This document shows positions 23,207 through 31,258 of a stretch of 64,000 nucleotides of DNA, in pieces. Made by a program: the position numbers and the translations under genes. Each line of letters opens with the position of its first letter. Position 1 is the first letter of the stretch. Source of the stretch: LMUY01 sp965199105 (GTDB lineage Bacteria; Pseudomonadota; Alphaproteobacteria; Acetobacterales; Acetobacteraceae); NCBI GenBank assembly GCA_965199105.1, contig CBDAQO010000002.1:620001-684000 (forward strand). The letters run 5' to 3'. Below the pieces are notes generated by a model. The model did not search any database, was not told where the DNA came from, and saw only the letters and a list, made by a program, of their open reading frames with translations.

Positions 23207-24124
23207 GTGTCGGCCGGCACCATCCTCGTCGTCGACGACAGCCCCGAAACCCTGGGCTTCCTCACCGAAGCGCTGGAACGCGACGGCTTCACCGTCCTCG
23301 TGGCGCTGCGCGGCGAGCGCGCCTTGGCCACCGTCGAGCAGGTCCACCCCGACCTGGTGCTGATGGACGCCACCATGCCCGACATGGACGGCTTTGAGAC
23401 CTGCCGCCGCCTCAAGCGCATGGCCGTCGCCTCCAGCATCCCCGTCGTGTTCATGACCGGGCTCAGCGCCACCGAGCACGTCCTGCAAGGTCTCGAGGCC
23501 GGCGGCGTGGACTACGTCACCAAGCCGCTCGTCGCCCAGGAGCTGATCGCCCGCATCCGGGTGCATCTCGCCAGCGCCCGCATGGTGCTAAGCGCCCACG
23601 CCGCGATGGACGCCGCCGGCCAGTCGCTGTTTGCCGTGGACGCGCAGGGCCGGGTCCGCTGGGCGACCCCGATGGCGCAGCGCCTGCTCGCCACCGCCGC
23701 CGGGTTCGACGGCCTGTCGCTCCCGCCCCCCGCCATGGCGCTGCTGCAAGACCCAGGCGACGCACCACCCCCCGACCAGGTCAGCCTCGCCGTGGCAAAC
23801 GGCGTTTCGCCCGCCGTGGCAAGCGGCGTCTCCGTGGACCTCGCCCTCGTCGGCCGCCTGCGCCCCGGCGAATACCTGCTGCAGGCCAAGTCCGCCCGCG
23901 AGACCCCCGACGAAACCTTGGTCCGCCAACGCCTCCCCGTCACGCCGCGCGAGGCCGAGGTCCTGGTGTGGCTCACACGCGGCAAGTCCAACCGCGACAT
24001 CGCCGACATCCTCGGCCTCAGCCCCCGCACGGTGAACAAGCACCTCGAGCAGGTTTACGCCAAGCTGGGCGTCGAAAACCGCGCCTCCGCCGTGGTGGTC
24101 ACGCTGCGCGCGCTCCGACCGTAG
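23207..24124 (+). CDS. LuxR-family response regulator, partner of the permease-kinase
   Basis: The 305-residue protein has an N-terminal receiver (TILVVDDSPETL; acceptor Asp54 in LMDATMPDMDG; VTKPL near residue 105). A PAS-like middle region (about 125-235) follows, then a C-terminal LuxR/NarL-type helix-turn-helix with LTPREAEV-like PVTPREAEVLVW and SNRDIADILGLSPRTVNKHLEQVY. It starts at GTG 23207, 2 bp after the kinase stop, so the two form a two-component pair. By position it should control the divergent fmdA-fmdB genes, its own operon and perhaps the permease-amiE operon. The start codon is inferred; no alternative fits the receiver. Confidence 0.88.
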   Translation: MSAGTILVVDDSPETLGFLTEALERDGFTVLVALRGERALATVEQVHPDLVLMDATMPDMDGFETCRRLKRMAVASSIPVVFMTGLSATEHVLQGLEAGGVDYVTKPLVAQELIARIRVHLASARMVLSAHAAMDAAGQSLFAVDAQGRVRWATPMAQRLLATAAGFDGLSLPPPAMALLQDPGDAPPPDQVSLAVANGVSPAVASGVSVDLALVGRLRPGEYLLQAKSARETPDETLVRQRLPVTPREAEVLVWLTRGKSNRDIADILGLSPRTVNKHLEQVYAKLGVENRASAVVVTLRALRP

Positions 24125-24355
24125 TGCGGGGGGGGGGGGAGAAGGAGGGCGGGCTTCTGGCTGGAGGCTGAGGCAGTGATACAACCGGACAGCCATAGAA
24201 CCATACGCCAGGCTATGATGCTCGGAGTAAGGGTTGTAATGCTCGCCGCTGCTAAGAGACGCACGGATGCAAAGACGTCCTTGCTTGCACCCGCCGGCGG
24301 CCTTCTAGAGATCCACTTCCTCTCGGCCGTTGAGTCCGCCCCAAATGACGCAGCC

Positions 24356-24643
24356 CTACAGCCGCCCAAACTCGTCCCGCTCCGGATGGCGCTCCTTGGG
24401 GTTGCCCACCGCCTTGGTCGACGCGCCCTCCTCGTCTAGCCCGGACACCCGATCCACGTCCGTCCCTGTCTCCACGGACTCTGTCCGATCATCCCGAGAC
24501 ACCGGCTCCACGTTCTTGGCGCCCGCACGCGTGCCGCCCAGATGGTCAGTGCCACCGCCGGCAGCATCGTCTGTCCGATGGTTGCCGGTGTTCTGCTGCC
24601 CTTCAGTGTGCTTTACCTCAGTCTCGGTATGGGGCTGCTTCAT
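24356..24643 (-). CDS. Small hydrophilic protein of unknown function
   Basis: The 95-residue product (MKQPHTETEVKH...) is almost free of hydrophobic residues and rich in Thr, Asp, Glu, Gly and Arg, so it is probably disordered. AGGAG lies eight nt before the ATG at 24643, the best support for a real gene. I do not recognise a family. The composition recalls small stress-associated hydrophilic proteins common in soil alphaproteobacteria. It is convergent with the response regulator. The 231-bp gap between them holds a run of twelve G at 24128-24139 and no visible gene. Confidence 0.5.
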   Translation of the reverse strand: MKQPHTETEVKHTEGQQNTGNHRTDDAAGGGTDHLGGTRAGAKNVEPVSRDDRTESVETGTDVDRVSGLDEEGASTKAVGNPKERHPERDEFGRL

Positions 24644-24818
24644 CGTGAAAACTCCTATTCCGCGCTCCAAACGCGCCGGATGCCGTTCCGGTTCTCACCA
24701 ACGCCAAACCGCAGCACGGCGTCCGCCTGGCGCGTCAGGAGCAAGTCCGAGCAGGTCCGCGGCGCAGGCGAAGATGGCTCGACCATGGAACAACCGAGAA
24801 CAAGGAGGTGGCGTCTAT

Positions 24819-25562
24819 TCAATGCATTGGGTTGAACCCCTGCACCAGGCTGCCCGACACCAGCCGCCAGCCATCCACCAGCACGAAGAAGATCAGCTTG
24901 AACGGCAGGCTGATGGTAGCCGGCGGCAACATCATCATGCCAAGGCTCATCAGCACGCTGCCCACCACGATGTCGATGACCAGGAAGGGCAGATAGAGCA
25001 GGAACCCCATCTCGAACGCGCGCCGCAGCTCCCCAATCAGGAACGCCGGCACCAGGGCCCGCCACGGCGCGGCCTCCGGCGTGGTGACCGCGGGCATGTG
25101 GCCGACATCCAGAAACAACTGCAAATCCGGCCCATGCAAGTTGGCGGCCATGAACCGGCGGAACGGCTCCGCCGCCAGTCGCAGGCCTTCCAGTTCGCCT
25201 ACGCGACCGTCCGACATCGGCAGCAGCCCCGTGGTATAGGCCTGATCCAGCACCGGCTGCATGACGAAGAACGTCAGGAACAACGCCAGCCCGATCAGCA
25301 CCATGTTGGGCGGCGTGCCCTGCGCGCCGATTGCCGAGCGCAACAGGGATAGGACGATGACGATGCGCGTGAAGGCCGTCACCATCACGAGCAGGCTCGG
25401 CGCCACGGACAGCACGGTAATGAGGGCGGTCAATTGCACCAGCCGGCCGGTCGCCCCGGCCTGCCCTGCCGCTCCAAGATCGATGTTGACCGACTGCGCC
25501 GCGGCCAGCTCCGGCATCACGGCCATCACGAGCACGCCCATAACCAGCAACCACACCTTCAT
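24819..25562 (-). CDS. fliP: Flagellar type III export protein FliP
   Basis: The 247-residue inner-membrane protein forms the export gate with FliQ and FliR. It has a signal peptide (KVWLLVMGVLVMAVMPELAAAQ), then the family's LVMVTAFTRIVIVLSLLR, GTPPNMVLIGLALFLTFFVM, and the C-terminal GFLLYLPFLVIDIVV and SLPFKLIFFVLVDGW. It overlaps fliO by ATGA (25559-25562). The start at 25562 is supported by this overlap and the signal peptide. It is the last gene of a short minus-strand operon divergent from the flgB operon. Confidence 0.95.
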   Translation of the reverse strand: MKVWLLVMGVLVMAVMPELAAAQSVNIDLGAAGQAGATGRLVQLTALITVLSVAPSLLVMVTAFTRIVIVLSLLRSAIGAQGTPPNMVLIGLALFLTFFVMQPVLDQAYTTGLLPMSDGRVGELEGLRLAAEPFRRFMAANLHGPDLQLFLDVGHMPAVTTPEAAPWRALVPAFLIGELRRAFEMGFLLYLPFLVIDIVVGSVLMSLGMMMLPPATISLPFKLIFFVLVDGWRLVSGSLVQGFNPMH

Positions 25563-25819
25563 GGCGCGGCCTCCGGCAGCCAGCCAACCACTTGGTCTTG
25601 CACACCCGTCAGCAGCAGGACGGAACGGCCATCGCACTCGAGCAATACGACCCGGCGCTTCGGGTCGATCGACAAGCTCTCGAGCACGCGCAGCCGCTGG
25701 GTCGCGCCGCCGCGCAGCCGCATCGTGCGGGCGGTGCGCAATACACGGCCGATAACCAGGATAAGCACGAGCACAGCCGCAAGGCTCGCAATAGTCGAGA
25801 AAATGGGCGTCAACGTCAT
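25559..25819 (-). CDS. fliO: Flagellar biosynthesis protein FliO
   Basis: The 86-residue protein has a single N-terminal membrane segment (IASLAAVLVLILVIGRVL). A short cytoplasmic FliO domain follows, with LRVLESLSIDPKRRVVLLECDGR, a pattern shared by FliO of many alphaproteobacteria. FliO helps stabilise FliP during assembly of the export gate. Its stop overlaps the fliP start by 4 nt, the usual fliO-fliP coupling. Confidence 0.88.
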   Translation of the reverse strand: MTLTPIFSTIASLAAVLVLILVIGRVLRTARTMRLRGGATQRLRVLESLSIDPKRRVVLLECDGRSVLLLTGVQDQVVGWLPEAAP

Positions 25820-25862
25820 AGTGTCTGGCCTTTTGCCTTCAATGAAAGCGCAAGCGTTTTGC

Positions 25863-26156
25863 CTACGCGTGGTCCCGTGCACGCAAAGCTGCGGCGAGTT
25901 GATCGACTGCTTCCAGCAGCGCAATGAGTTGCGGGCGAAGCTTGCGCCCGAGTTCAAGCGGCAGATCCAACGCCTTGGCGCACAGCAAGCCCACGCCGCG
26001 GTCGAGCCCCGCCATATCGATGGTGCGGCCGTTCTCGACCAACACCCGAGCGATACAGATCGTTTTTGCCAAGCCTTCGCTCATGCCGATCGCGGTTTGC
26101 AGCGCGGCGGCATCAAACTCAGCATGATCGAAGCCAAGAAGCCCAATGCTGTTCAT
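25863..26156 (-). CDS. Uncharacterised small protein at the head of the fliO-fliP operon
   Basis: The 97-residue protein (MNSIGLLGFDHAEF...) is helical with no membrane segment or signal peptide. It has AALQTAIGMSEGLAKTICIARVLVENGRTIDMAGLDRGVGLLCAKAL and a leucine-rich C-terminal helix. I do not recognise a family. It lies 43 bp before fliO on the same strand and immediately opposite the flgB operon, so it is probably flagellum-related, perhaps a chaperone or regulator. An in-frame ATG at 26234 would add 26 residues but overlaps the control region. The start at 26156 is chosen by the composition of the product. Confidence 0.6.
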   Translation of the reverse strand: MNSIGLLGFDHAEFDAAALQTAIGMSEGLAKTICIARVLVENGRTIDMAGLDRGVGLLCAKALDLPLELGRKLRPQLIALLEAVDQLAAALRARDHA

Positions 26157-26203
26157 GACGTGATCTAACCACAGCGGGGTTACCAAAAAGTTTCCAGCCG
26201 CGG

Positions 26204-26218
26204 TTAACCCTGCGATAA
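26204..26218. promoter_or_regulatory. CtrA-box-like site upstream of flgB
   Basis: TTAA-CCCTGCG-ATAA matches the alphaproteobacterial CtrA consensus TTAA-N7-TTAA in seven of eight defined bases and lies 25 bp before the flgB ATG. CtrA controls flagellar operons in this class, and this operon ends with cckA, the kinase upstream of CtrA. The single mismatch keeps this tentative. Confidence 0.4.
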
Positions 26219-26242
26219 CCTTTACCCGCCACATTGCCCGTC

Positions 26243-26623
26243 ATGGCAGACAACGGCATGGGTTTGTTCGACCTTGCAGAGAAGCGGCTCGCATGGATCG
26301 ATCGGAGGCAGGGTTTGTTGGCGCAGAACATCGCCAACGCCAACACACCTGGCTATCAGGCCAAGGATCTATCGCCCTTCGCCCAGAGCCTGGCCAAGGT
26401 CGTGCCCGAGCTTGCGGTGACCAACCCCATGCATATCGCGGGTGCAACCAGCACCGCCGCCACCCTGTTGCAGGAGCGGCCGAACGAGCGCGCGCCCGAC
26501 GGCAACGCTGTGTCCGTGGAGGATCAGCTCACCAAAGTTGCTGACACCGATGGTGCGCAGGCTCTGGTGACGAACTTGTATAAAAAATACATGACCCTGT
26601 TTCACACCGTTTTGGGCAAGTAA
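26243..26623 (+). CDS. flgB: Flagellar basal-body rod protein FlgB
   Basis: The 126-residue proximal rod protein shows the family start with GLFDLAEKRLAWIDRRQ, the flagellar rod signature LLAQNIANANTPGYQAKD and a C-terminal helix with ALVTNLYKKYMTLFHTVLGK. It is exported by the flagellar type III system and has no signal peptide. The ATG at 26243 is preferred to an upstream TTG at 26234. It is the first gene of an operon running to cckA. Confidence 0.93.
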   Translation: MADNGMGLFDLAEKRLAWIDRRQGLLAQNIANANTPGYQAKDLSPFAQSLAKVVPELAVTNPMHIAGATSTAATLLQERPNERAPDGNAVSVEDQLTKVADTDGAQALVTNLYKKYMTLFHTVLGK

Positions 26624-26633
26624 AGGCTCCCTG

Positions 26634-27041
26634 ATGGACCTCACCAAGGCACTCACCATTTCCGCCCGCGGTATGGACGCGCAAACCACCCGCTTGCGGG
26701 TGATCGCGGAAAACCTCGCCAACCAGGACACCACGGGGGACACGCCGGGCGCTGATCCCTATCGCCGCAAGACGGTGACCTTCGAAGACAAGATGGATAC
26801 AGCTCTTGGCGAGCAGACCGTCGACGTGAAACAGATCGGCAAAGACCAATCGGACTTTCCGAAGCGCTACGACCCGTCCCATCCCGCGGCGGACGCCCAG
26901 GGCTATGTCCACCTGCCAAACGTCAACAGCTTCGTCGAGGTAATGGACATGCGCGAAGCCCAGCGATCCTTCAGCGCCAACCTGAACGTCATGGAAGTCA
27001 CTCGCTCCATGCTCACCCGCGCAATCGATCTGCTGAAATGA
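26634..27041 (+). CDS. flgC: Flagellar basal-body rod protein FlgC
   Basis: The 135-residue protein has the rod signature with VIAENLANQDTTGDTPGADPYRRK, the YVHLPNVNSFVEVMDM stretch typical of FlgC, and a C-terminal rod helix (REAQRSFSANLNVMEVTRSML). It builds the proximal rod with FlgB and FlgF. It lies ten nt after flgB and overlaps fliE by ATGA. Confidence 0.94.
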   Translation: MDLTKALTISARGMDAQTTRLRVIAENLANQDTTGDTPGADPYRRKTVTFEDKMDTALGEQTVDVKQIGKDQSDFPKRYDPSHPAADAQGYVHLPNVNSFVEVMDMREAQRSFSANLNVMEVTRSMLTRAIDLLK

Positions 27042-27331
27042 CCATCGCCCCGCTCTCCGCGGCCGCGGCTGCCCAGGCCTATAGCCGCACCAATGCCGGC
27101 CAGCCCGCTAGCCTCGAGGGTTTTGGTTCGGCTCTCACCCAGGCGCTGCAAGGCACCGTGGACGCCGGCCACCAGGCTGACCAAGCATCCGCCCAGGCTA
27201 TCGCCGGCACCGGCAACCTCACCGACGTGGTGACGGCGGTAAATCGAGCCGAACTCGCGCTGCAGACCACAACCGCGGTGCGGGACCGCGTCGTCCAAGC
27301 CTACCAGGACATCATGAAGATGCCGATCTGA
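27038..27331 (+). CDS. fliE: Flagellar hook-basal body complex protein FliE
   Basis: The 97-residue protein connects the MS ring to the rod. It has the FliE pattern: an Ala-rich N-terminus, GFGSALTQALQGTVDAG in the middle, and the C-terminal DVVTAVNRAELALQTTTAVRDRVVQAYQDIMKMPI, ending in the typical Y-x-D-I-M-x-M-P-I. The ATG overlaps the flgC stop, and its own stop overlaps the fliQ start by one base. Confidence 0.93.
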   Translation: MTIAPLSAAAAAQAYSRTNAGQPASLEGFGSALTQALQGTVDAGHQADQASAQAIAGTGNLTDVVTAVNRAELALQTTTAVRDRVVQAYQDIMKMPI

Positions 27332-27603
27332 TGAACGAGGGCGATGTTGGCGCCGCGCTGCACGATACCCTGCTGGTCGTCCTGAAATTGGGCGGCCCCG
27401 CACTCGTCGCCGCCCTTGCCACCGGCATCGTCATGTCGCTGGTGCAAGCCGTCACTCAGATCAACGAAGCAACGCTGACGTTCATTCCCAAAGCCGTCGT
27501 CATCATCAGTGTGCTGGTGCTGAGCGGCCCGTTCATGCTCGCGACGATGTCTGACTACACACGCTTCCTGATCGACCGCATGATCGCCGTCGGCGCGCAA
27601 TAA
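27331..27603 (+). CDS. fliQ: Flagellar export gate protein FliQ
   Basis: The 90-residue protein has the two long membrane helices of FliQ. The first runs LVVLKLGGPALVAALATGIVMSLVQAVTQINEATL and the second PKAVVIISVLVLSGPFMLATM, with the conserved Q-A-x-T-Q-I-N-E-x-T-L between them. It forms the export gate with FliP and FliR. It is coupled to fliE and fliR by one-base overlaps (TGATG and TAATG). Confidence 0.95.
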   Translation: MNEGDVGAALHDTLLVVLKLGGPALVAALATGIVMSLVQAVTQINEATLTFIPKAVVIISVLVLSGPFMLATMSDYTRFLIDRMIAVGAQ

Positions 27604-28364
27604 TGACCTCTGCCGACCTCGCAACGTTGCCGAATTGGGCGTTCGCCTTCGCGTTGGTGCTATGCCGCTGCAGCGGGGCCATGCTGCTGCTGCCAGGTTT
27701 GGGCGAGGCCGAAATCCCCGCCACCGTGCGGGCTGGTCTGGTGTTGACCCTGGTTGCGCTCATCCTGCCCAGCGTTGGCATGGTGGCGCCGCCAGAGGGC
27801 TGGCGCACCGCCGCCATGGTGGCAGCAGAACTGCTTTGCGGCGGCGTCTTGGGCTGGCTCGCGAGATGCGTGACACTGGCTCTGCCGATGGCTGGGCAAA
27901 TCATGTCCTATATGCTCGGCCTCACCAGCATCATCTCGCCCGACCCGGCGCTCGGCCAGTCCAGCGCGATGATGCGCCTGTTCTCCCTCGCCGTGCCCGT
28001 CCTAGTGTTCGGCACCGGCCTGTGGGCGCTCCCGGTGGAGGCGATCGCTGGAAGCTACACACTCGTGCCGCCTGGTGCCCTGCTCTCCATTCCAGACAGC
28101 GTGCAGGCCGGCGTCGGCGCGGTTGCCAGCGCTTTCGGGCTGGCGCTCCGGCTCGCGGCGCCGCTGATCCTGGCCAACATCATCTGGCACTCCGCCCTCG
28201 GCGTCATCGCCCGCCTCATCCCGCAGCTACAAGTCTACTTCGCGGCCATGCCGGGCCAAATCATCGCCGGGCTGCTGCTGCTTTCCCTACTCGCCACCGG
28301 CATGACCGAGGTCTGGCTTGAGACCGCGCGAGACAGTTTCGCCATCCTGCCGGGGCTGCGATGA
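27603..28364 (+). CDS. fliR: Flagellar export gate protein FliR
   Basis: The 253-residue integral membrane protein has about six hydrophobic segments and family features. These include FALVLCRCSGAMLLLPGLGEAEIPATVRAGLVLTL near the N-terminus and AMPGQIIAGLLLLSLLATGM near the C-terminus. It completes the FliP-FliQ-FliR gate. Length is normal. The ATG overlaps the fliQ stop by one base. Confidence 0.94.
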   Translation: MTSADLATLPNWAFAFALVLCRCSGAMLLLPGLGEAEIPATVRAGLVLTLVALILPSVGMVAPPEGWRTAAMVAAELLCGGVLGWLARCVTLALPMAGQIMSYMLGLTSIISPDPALGQSSAMMRLFSLAVPVLVFGTGLWALPVEAIAGSYTLVPPGALLSIPDSVQAGVGAVASAFGLALRLAAPLILANIIWHSALGVIARLIPQLQVYFAAMPGQIIAGLLLLSLLATGMTEVWLETARDSFAILPGLR

Positions 28365-28425
28365 AACGGTATCGACGCGAGCTCCGCCGGTCGGCCCAGC
28401 ATGCCACAGGCAGTGACATCTAGCC

Positions 28426-29481
28426 GTGGCGGACGCGGAAGACCGCACGGAGGCCGCCAGTCCCCGCCGACTGGAACGAGCCCGCGCCGAAGGCAACGTT
28501 CCCATCTCGCGCGAGGTCGCTGGCCTGGCCGGGCTCGGCGTGGCGACCCTGATGCTGTCGATGACCGCCCCGATGCTCGGCCAAACCGCCGTCGCACGAC
28601 TGACCCCCATGTTGGACCTGTCGAGCCGGGACCCGATCGCGACCATGCGCTCGGCGATCGTTGCCGCTGCGATGCTCGCCGGCCCCATAATCCTGAGCGT
28701 AGCGGGGGCCGTCATCGCGGCGACCCTGCTTCAGACGCAGTTTGCCTTCAACACCAAGGTGCTTATGCCCGATCTCGCTCGGCTGAGCCCAATGCGCGGC
28801 ATCAAGCGCATCTTCGGCATCCGTGGGCTTATCGAGGCCGGCAAATCGGTCGCTAAGCTCGGCCTGCTCGGCTTCACCGCCTACCATGTCCTGTCGACCC
28901 ACTTGTCCGACCTGACGCGATCCATGCTTTGGACCTCGGGTCACATGGCCCAATACATCCTCCAATTCCTGCTGCAGTTGATGTTTCCGCTGCTTGGCTT
29001 GCAGGTGATGATCGCAGGCGCCGACACGGTGTGGGCGCGGATGAAGTTCAGCCGGGATCTGCGCATGAGCAAGCAGGACCTGCGCGACGAGAGCAAGGAA
29101 TCCGACGGCAACCCGCTGATCAAGGCCCGGCTGCGCCAAATCCGCATGGCGCGCGCCAAGAAGCGCATGCTTGCCGCCGTCCCGAAAGCAACCGTCATCG
29201 TGACCAATCCGACCCACTATGCTATTGCGCTTGCATACGATCGTGGTGGGGGCGGCGCGCCCCGCGTGGTGGCAAAGGGGGTCGACGAAGTGGCAGCCCG
29301 GATACGAGAGGTGGCAAGCGAGCATCGTGTGCCGCTGGTGCCCAACCCACCCTTGGCGCGCGCGCTCTACCAAGTCGAGCTCGATGCCGAAATCCCAGCC
29401 GAACACTTCAAGGCCGTGGCTGAGATCATCGCCTACGTCTGGCGTCTGCGCTCGCGCGCGGTGCCGCAGCGGCGTCGATGA
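28426..29481 (+). CDS. flhB: Flagellar export switch protein FlhB
   Basis: The 351-residue protein has the FlhB start EDRTEAASPRRLERARAEGNVPIS and four membrane segments. A cytoplasmic domain follows with the autocleavage site NPTH at residues 261-264 (VIVTNPTHYAIALAY), where the protein cuts itself to change export specificity from hook to filament. The GTG at 28426 is the only start that keeps the conserved N-terminus, 61 bp after fliR. Its stop overlaps the kinase gene by ATGA. Confidence 0.95.
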   Translation: MADAEDRTEAASPRRLERARAEGNVPISREVAGLAGLGVATLMLSMTAPMLGQTAVARLTPMLDLSSRDPIATMRSAIVAAAMLAGPIILSVAGAVIAATLLQTQFAFNTKVLMPDLARLSPMRGIKRIFGIRGLIEAGKSVAKLGLLGFTAYHVLSTHLSDLTRSMLWTSGHMAQYILQFLLQLMFPLLGLQVMIAGADTVWARMKFSRDLRMSKQDLRDESKESDGNPLIKARLRQIRMARAKKRMLAAVPKATVIVTNPTHYAIALAYDRGGGGAPRVVAKGVDEVAARIREVASEHRVPLVPNPPLARALYQVELDAEIPAEHFKAVAEIIAYVWRLRSRAVPQRRR

Positions 29482-31214
29482 GCGCGGCGCTGGCCTTGCG
29501 TGGCTGGGTCGCCCGCTCGACCCCCACGCTGCTGTGGTGGTGGCGGCGTCCGCAATCCCTGCTGCGCCGGCTCGGCAGCCCTACGGACGAGATGGTGCGC
29601 GTGCTGCTCGAGGAGTCGGCCTTGGGCGTCGCCATTGTCGACCGAAACGGCCGCTTGGTGCGGGTCAACCAAGCCCTACGCGGCCTGTTGAGCTTGGATT
29701 GCAAGCTGGCGCCGGGTCAGCCCGTGCAGGATATCTTTTGTGACAAGCGCCGCCCCGCCGTGTGGGATGAATTGCGCCCGGTGCTGCGCGGCCGCAACAC
29801 GCTGCGCAGCTACGTCTCGGTCGTCCGCGGCAGGCGCGACGGGGGCGTGCAGCCGGTCGAAGTCTCCGTCCGTCCGTTACGGGAGGCAAACGCCACCGTG
29901 AGTGGCGCCATCCTACAATTCGTCGATATTTTAACGCAAACGGAGCTTGAAGCGCAGCTCAGCCATGGCCAGAAGCTGCAGGCAGTCGGCCAGCTCGCAG
30001 GCGGCATCGCGCACGATTTCAACAATCTGCTCACAGCCGTGATCGGCGCGGCTGACGAAACGCTGCATCGGGCGCACTGGGACGATGCTGCCATTGAGGA
30101 CTTGCAGCAAATCCGCCACAGCGCCACGCGCGGCGCAGACCTGGTTCGCCAACTGCTGGCTTTCAGCCGCCAACAGAGCCTGCAACCCCGCGCCATCATC
30201 ATCAATCACGCAATCGACCATATTGCGGTGCTGCTGCGCCGGCTGCTCGGCAGCACCGTCGCACTCGAACTCGAACTTGAGCAGCCGGGCCGCACGGTCC
30301 GGGTCGATCCGACGCAGCTCGACCAAGTGCTCGTCAACCTCGCCGTCAACGCACGCGACGCAATGCCGAACGGCGGCCGCCTTACCTTGCGGACCGGCCA
30401 TATGGACCTGTTCCGCCCGCTGGTGCGCGACACCGAGACCATCCCTCCCGGCCACTACGTCATGGTCGAGGTGCAAGACACCGGCGTTGGCATCCCGCGT
30501 GACGTGTTGCCGCGCATCTTCGAGCCCTTCTTCACCACGCGGCGCGAGCGTGGCGGCAACGGCCTTGGCCTTTCGACGGTGCACGGCATCGTCCGGCAAT
30601 CCGACGGCTTCGTCGCGGTGGACAGTGCTCCCGGCAAGGGCACTCGCGTGCGCATCTACCTGCCTCGCCTTGCCGAGCAACCGCCATGCTGCATCCTGCC
30701 GCCCCCGTCCGCGCCCCCCGTGCCTGCCATGACCGCAACCCAGCCGGGAACGATCCTCTTGGTGGACGACGAGGACGGTATCCGCCGGGTCGCGGCGCGG
30801 GCGCTGACCCGGCGTGGTTGGACCGTCCTGCCAGCCGAGTCGGGCGAGCACGCCCTGGTCATGCTCGCCGACCCGGCCGTCGCGGCAGACGTTACCGCCG
30901 TCGTTTCGGATCTTGCCATGCCGGGGCTCGACGGTGCGGCGTTGATCGAAGCGGTGCGCGCAATTCGGCCCAGCCTGCCCGCGATCCTGGTCTCCGGCTA
31001 CGCAGAAGACACCCTGCGCAGGCGCCTCGCCGAGGCGGACATCCAGTTCATGGCCAAACCATACGCAATGCGAGACCTGATCGCAGCTGTTGAAACCAAG
31101 CTACAAAGGGCCGCGGCGCTGCCATCGCAGGCGCTGCCACCGCTCGCGCCGGCGAACGAGCCGCCGACCACCATGCTAAGCACCCAAACGTGCATCGGGC
31201 GCCCCGGCCCATGA
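29478..31214 (+). CDS. cckA: CckA-type hybrid histidine kinase
   Basis: The 578-residue protein has a PAS domain (about 38-155), a HisKA/HATPase core with His179 in the CckA hallmark GGIAHDFNNLLTAVIG, ATPase motifs NLAVNARDAMPNGG and GNGLGLSTVHGIV, and a C-terminal receiver with acceptor Asp478 (VSDLAMPGLDG). CckA feeds phosphate through ChpT to CtrA, controlling the cell cycle and motility. Location right after flhB (ATGA overlap) is a conserved arrangement as far as I know. Unlike Caulobacter CckA, the N-terminus here shows no convincing membrane segment (only LLWWWRRPQSLL) and a single PAS domain, so it may be cytosolic or peripherally bound. Confidence 0.88.
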   Translation: MSAALALRGWVARSTPTLLWWWRRPQSLLRRLGSPTDEMVRVLLEESALGVAIVDRNGRLVRVNQALRGLLSLDCKLAPGQPVQDIFCDKRRPAVWDELRPVLRGRNTLRSYVSVVRGRRDGGVQPVEVSVRPLREANATVSGAILQFVDILTQTELEAQLSHGQKLQAVGQLAGGIAHDFNNLLTAVIGAADETLHRAHWDDAAIEDLQQIRHSATRGADLVRQLLAFSRQQSLQPRAIIINHAIDHIAVLLRRLLGSTVALELELEQPGRTVRVDPTQLDQVLVNLAVNARDAMPNGGRLTLRTGHMDLFRPLVRDTETIPPGHYVMVEVQDTGVGIPRDVLPRIFEPFFTTRRERGGNGLGLSTVHGIVRQSDGFVAVDSAPGKGTRVRIYLPRLAEQPPCCILPPPSAPPVPAMTATQPGTILLVDDEDGIRRVAARALTRRGWTVLPAESGEHALVMLADPAVAADVTAVVSDLAMPGLDGAALIEAVRAIRPSLPAILVSGYAEDTLRRRLAEADIQFMAKPYAMRDLIAAVETKLQRAAALPSQALPPLAPANEPPTTMLSTQTCIGRPGP

Positions 31215-31224
31215 ACTCGCCAAT

Positions 31225-31258
31225 GTTCTCCCTCTGGTCTTGTGAACAAAACAGGACC
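31225..31258. promoter_or_regulatory. Two near-consensus SOS (LexA) boxes upstream of recA
   Basis: Alphaproteobacterial LexA recognises GTTC-N7-GTTC (or its complement GAAC-N7-GAAC). GTTC-TCCCTCT-GGTC at 31225-31239 and GAAC-AAAACAG-GACC at 31244-31258 each differ by one base. They lie about 180-210 bp before the recA start, after the end of cckA. Degenerate spacing-true sites next to recA are suggestive, not proof. Confidence 0.35.
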
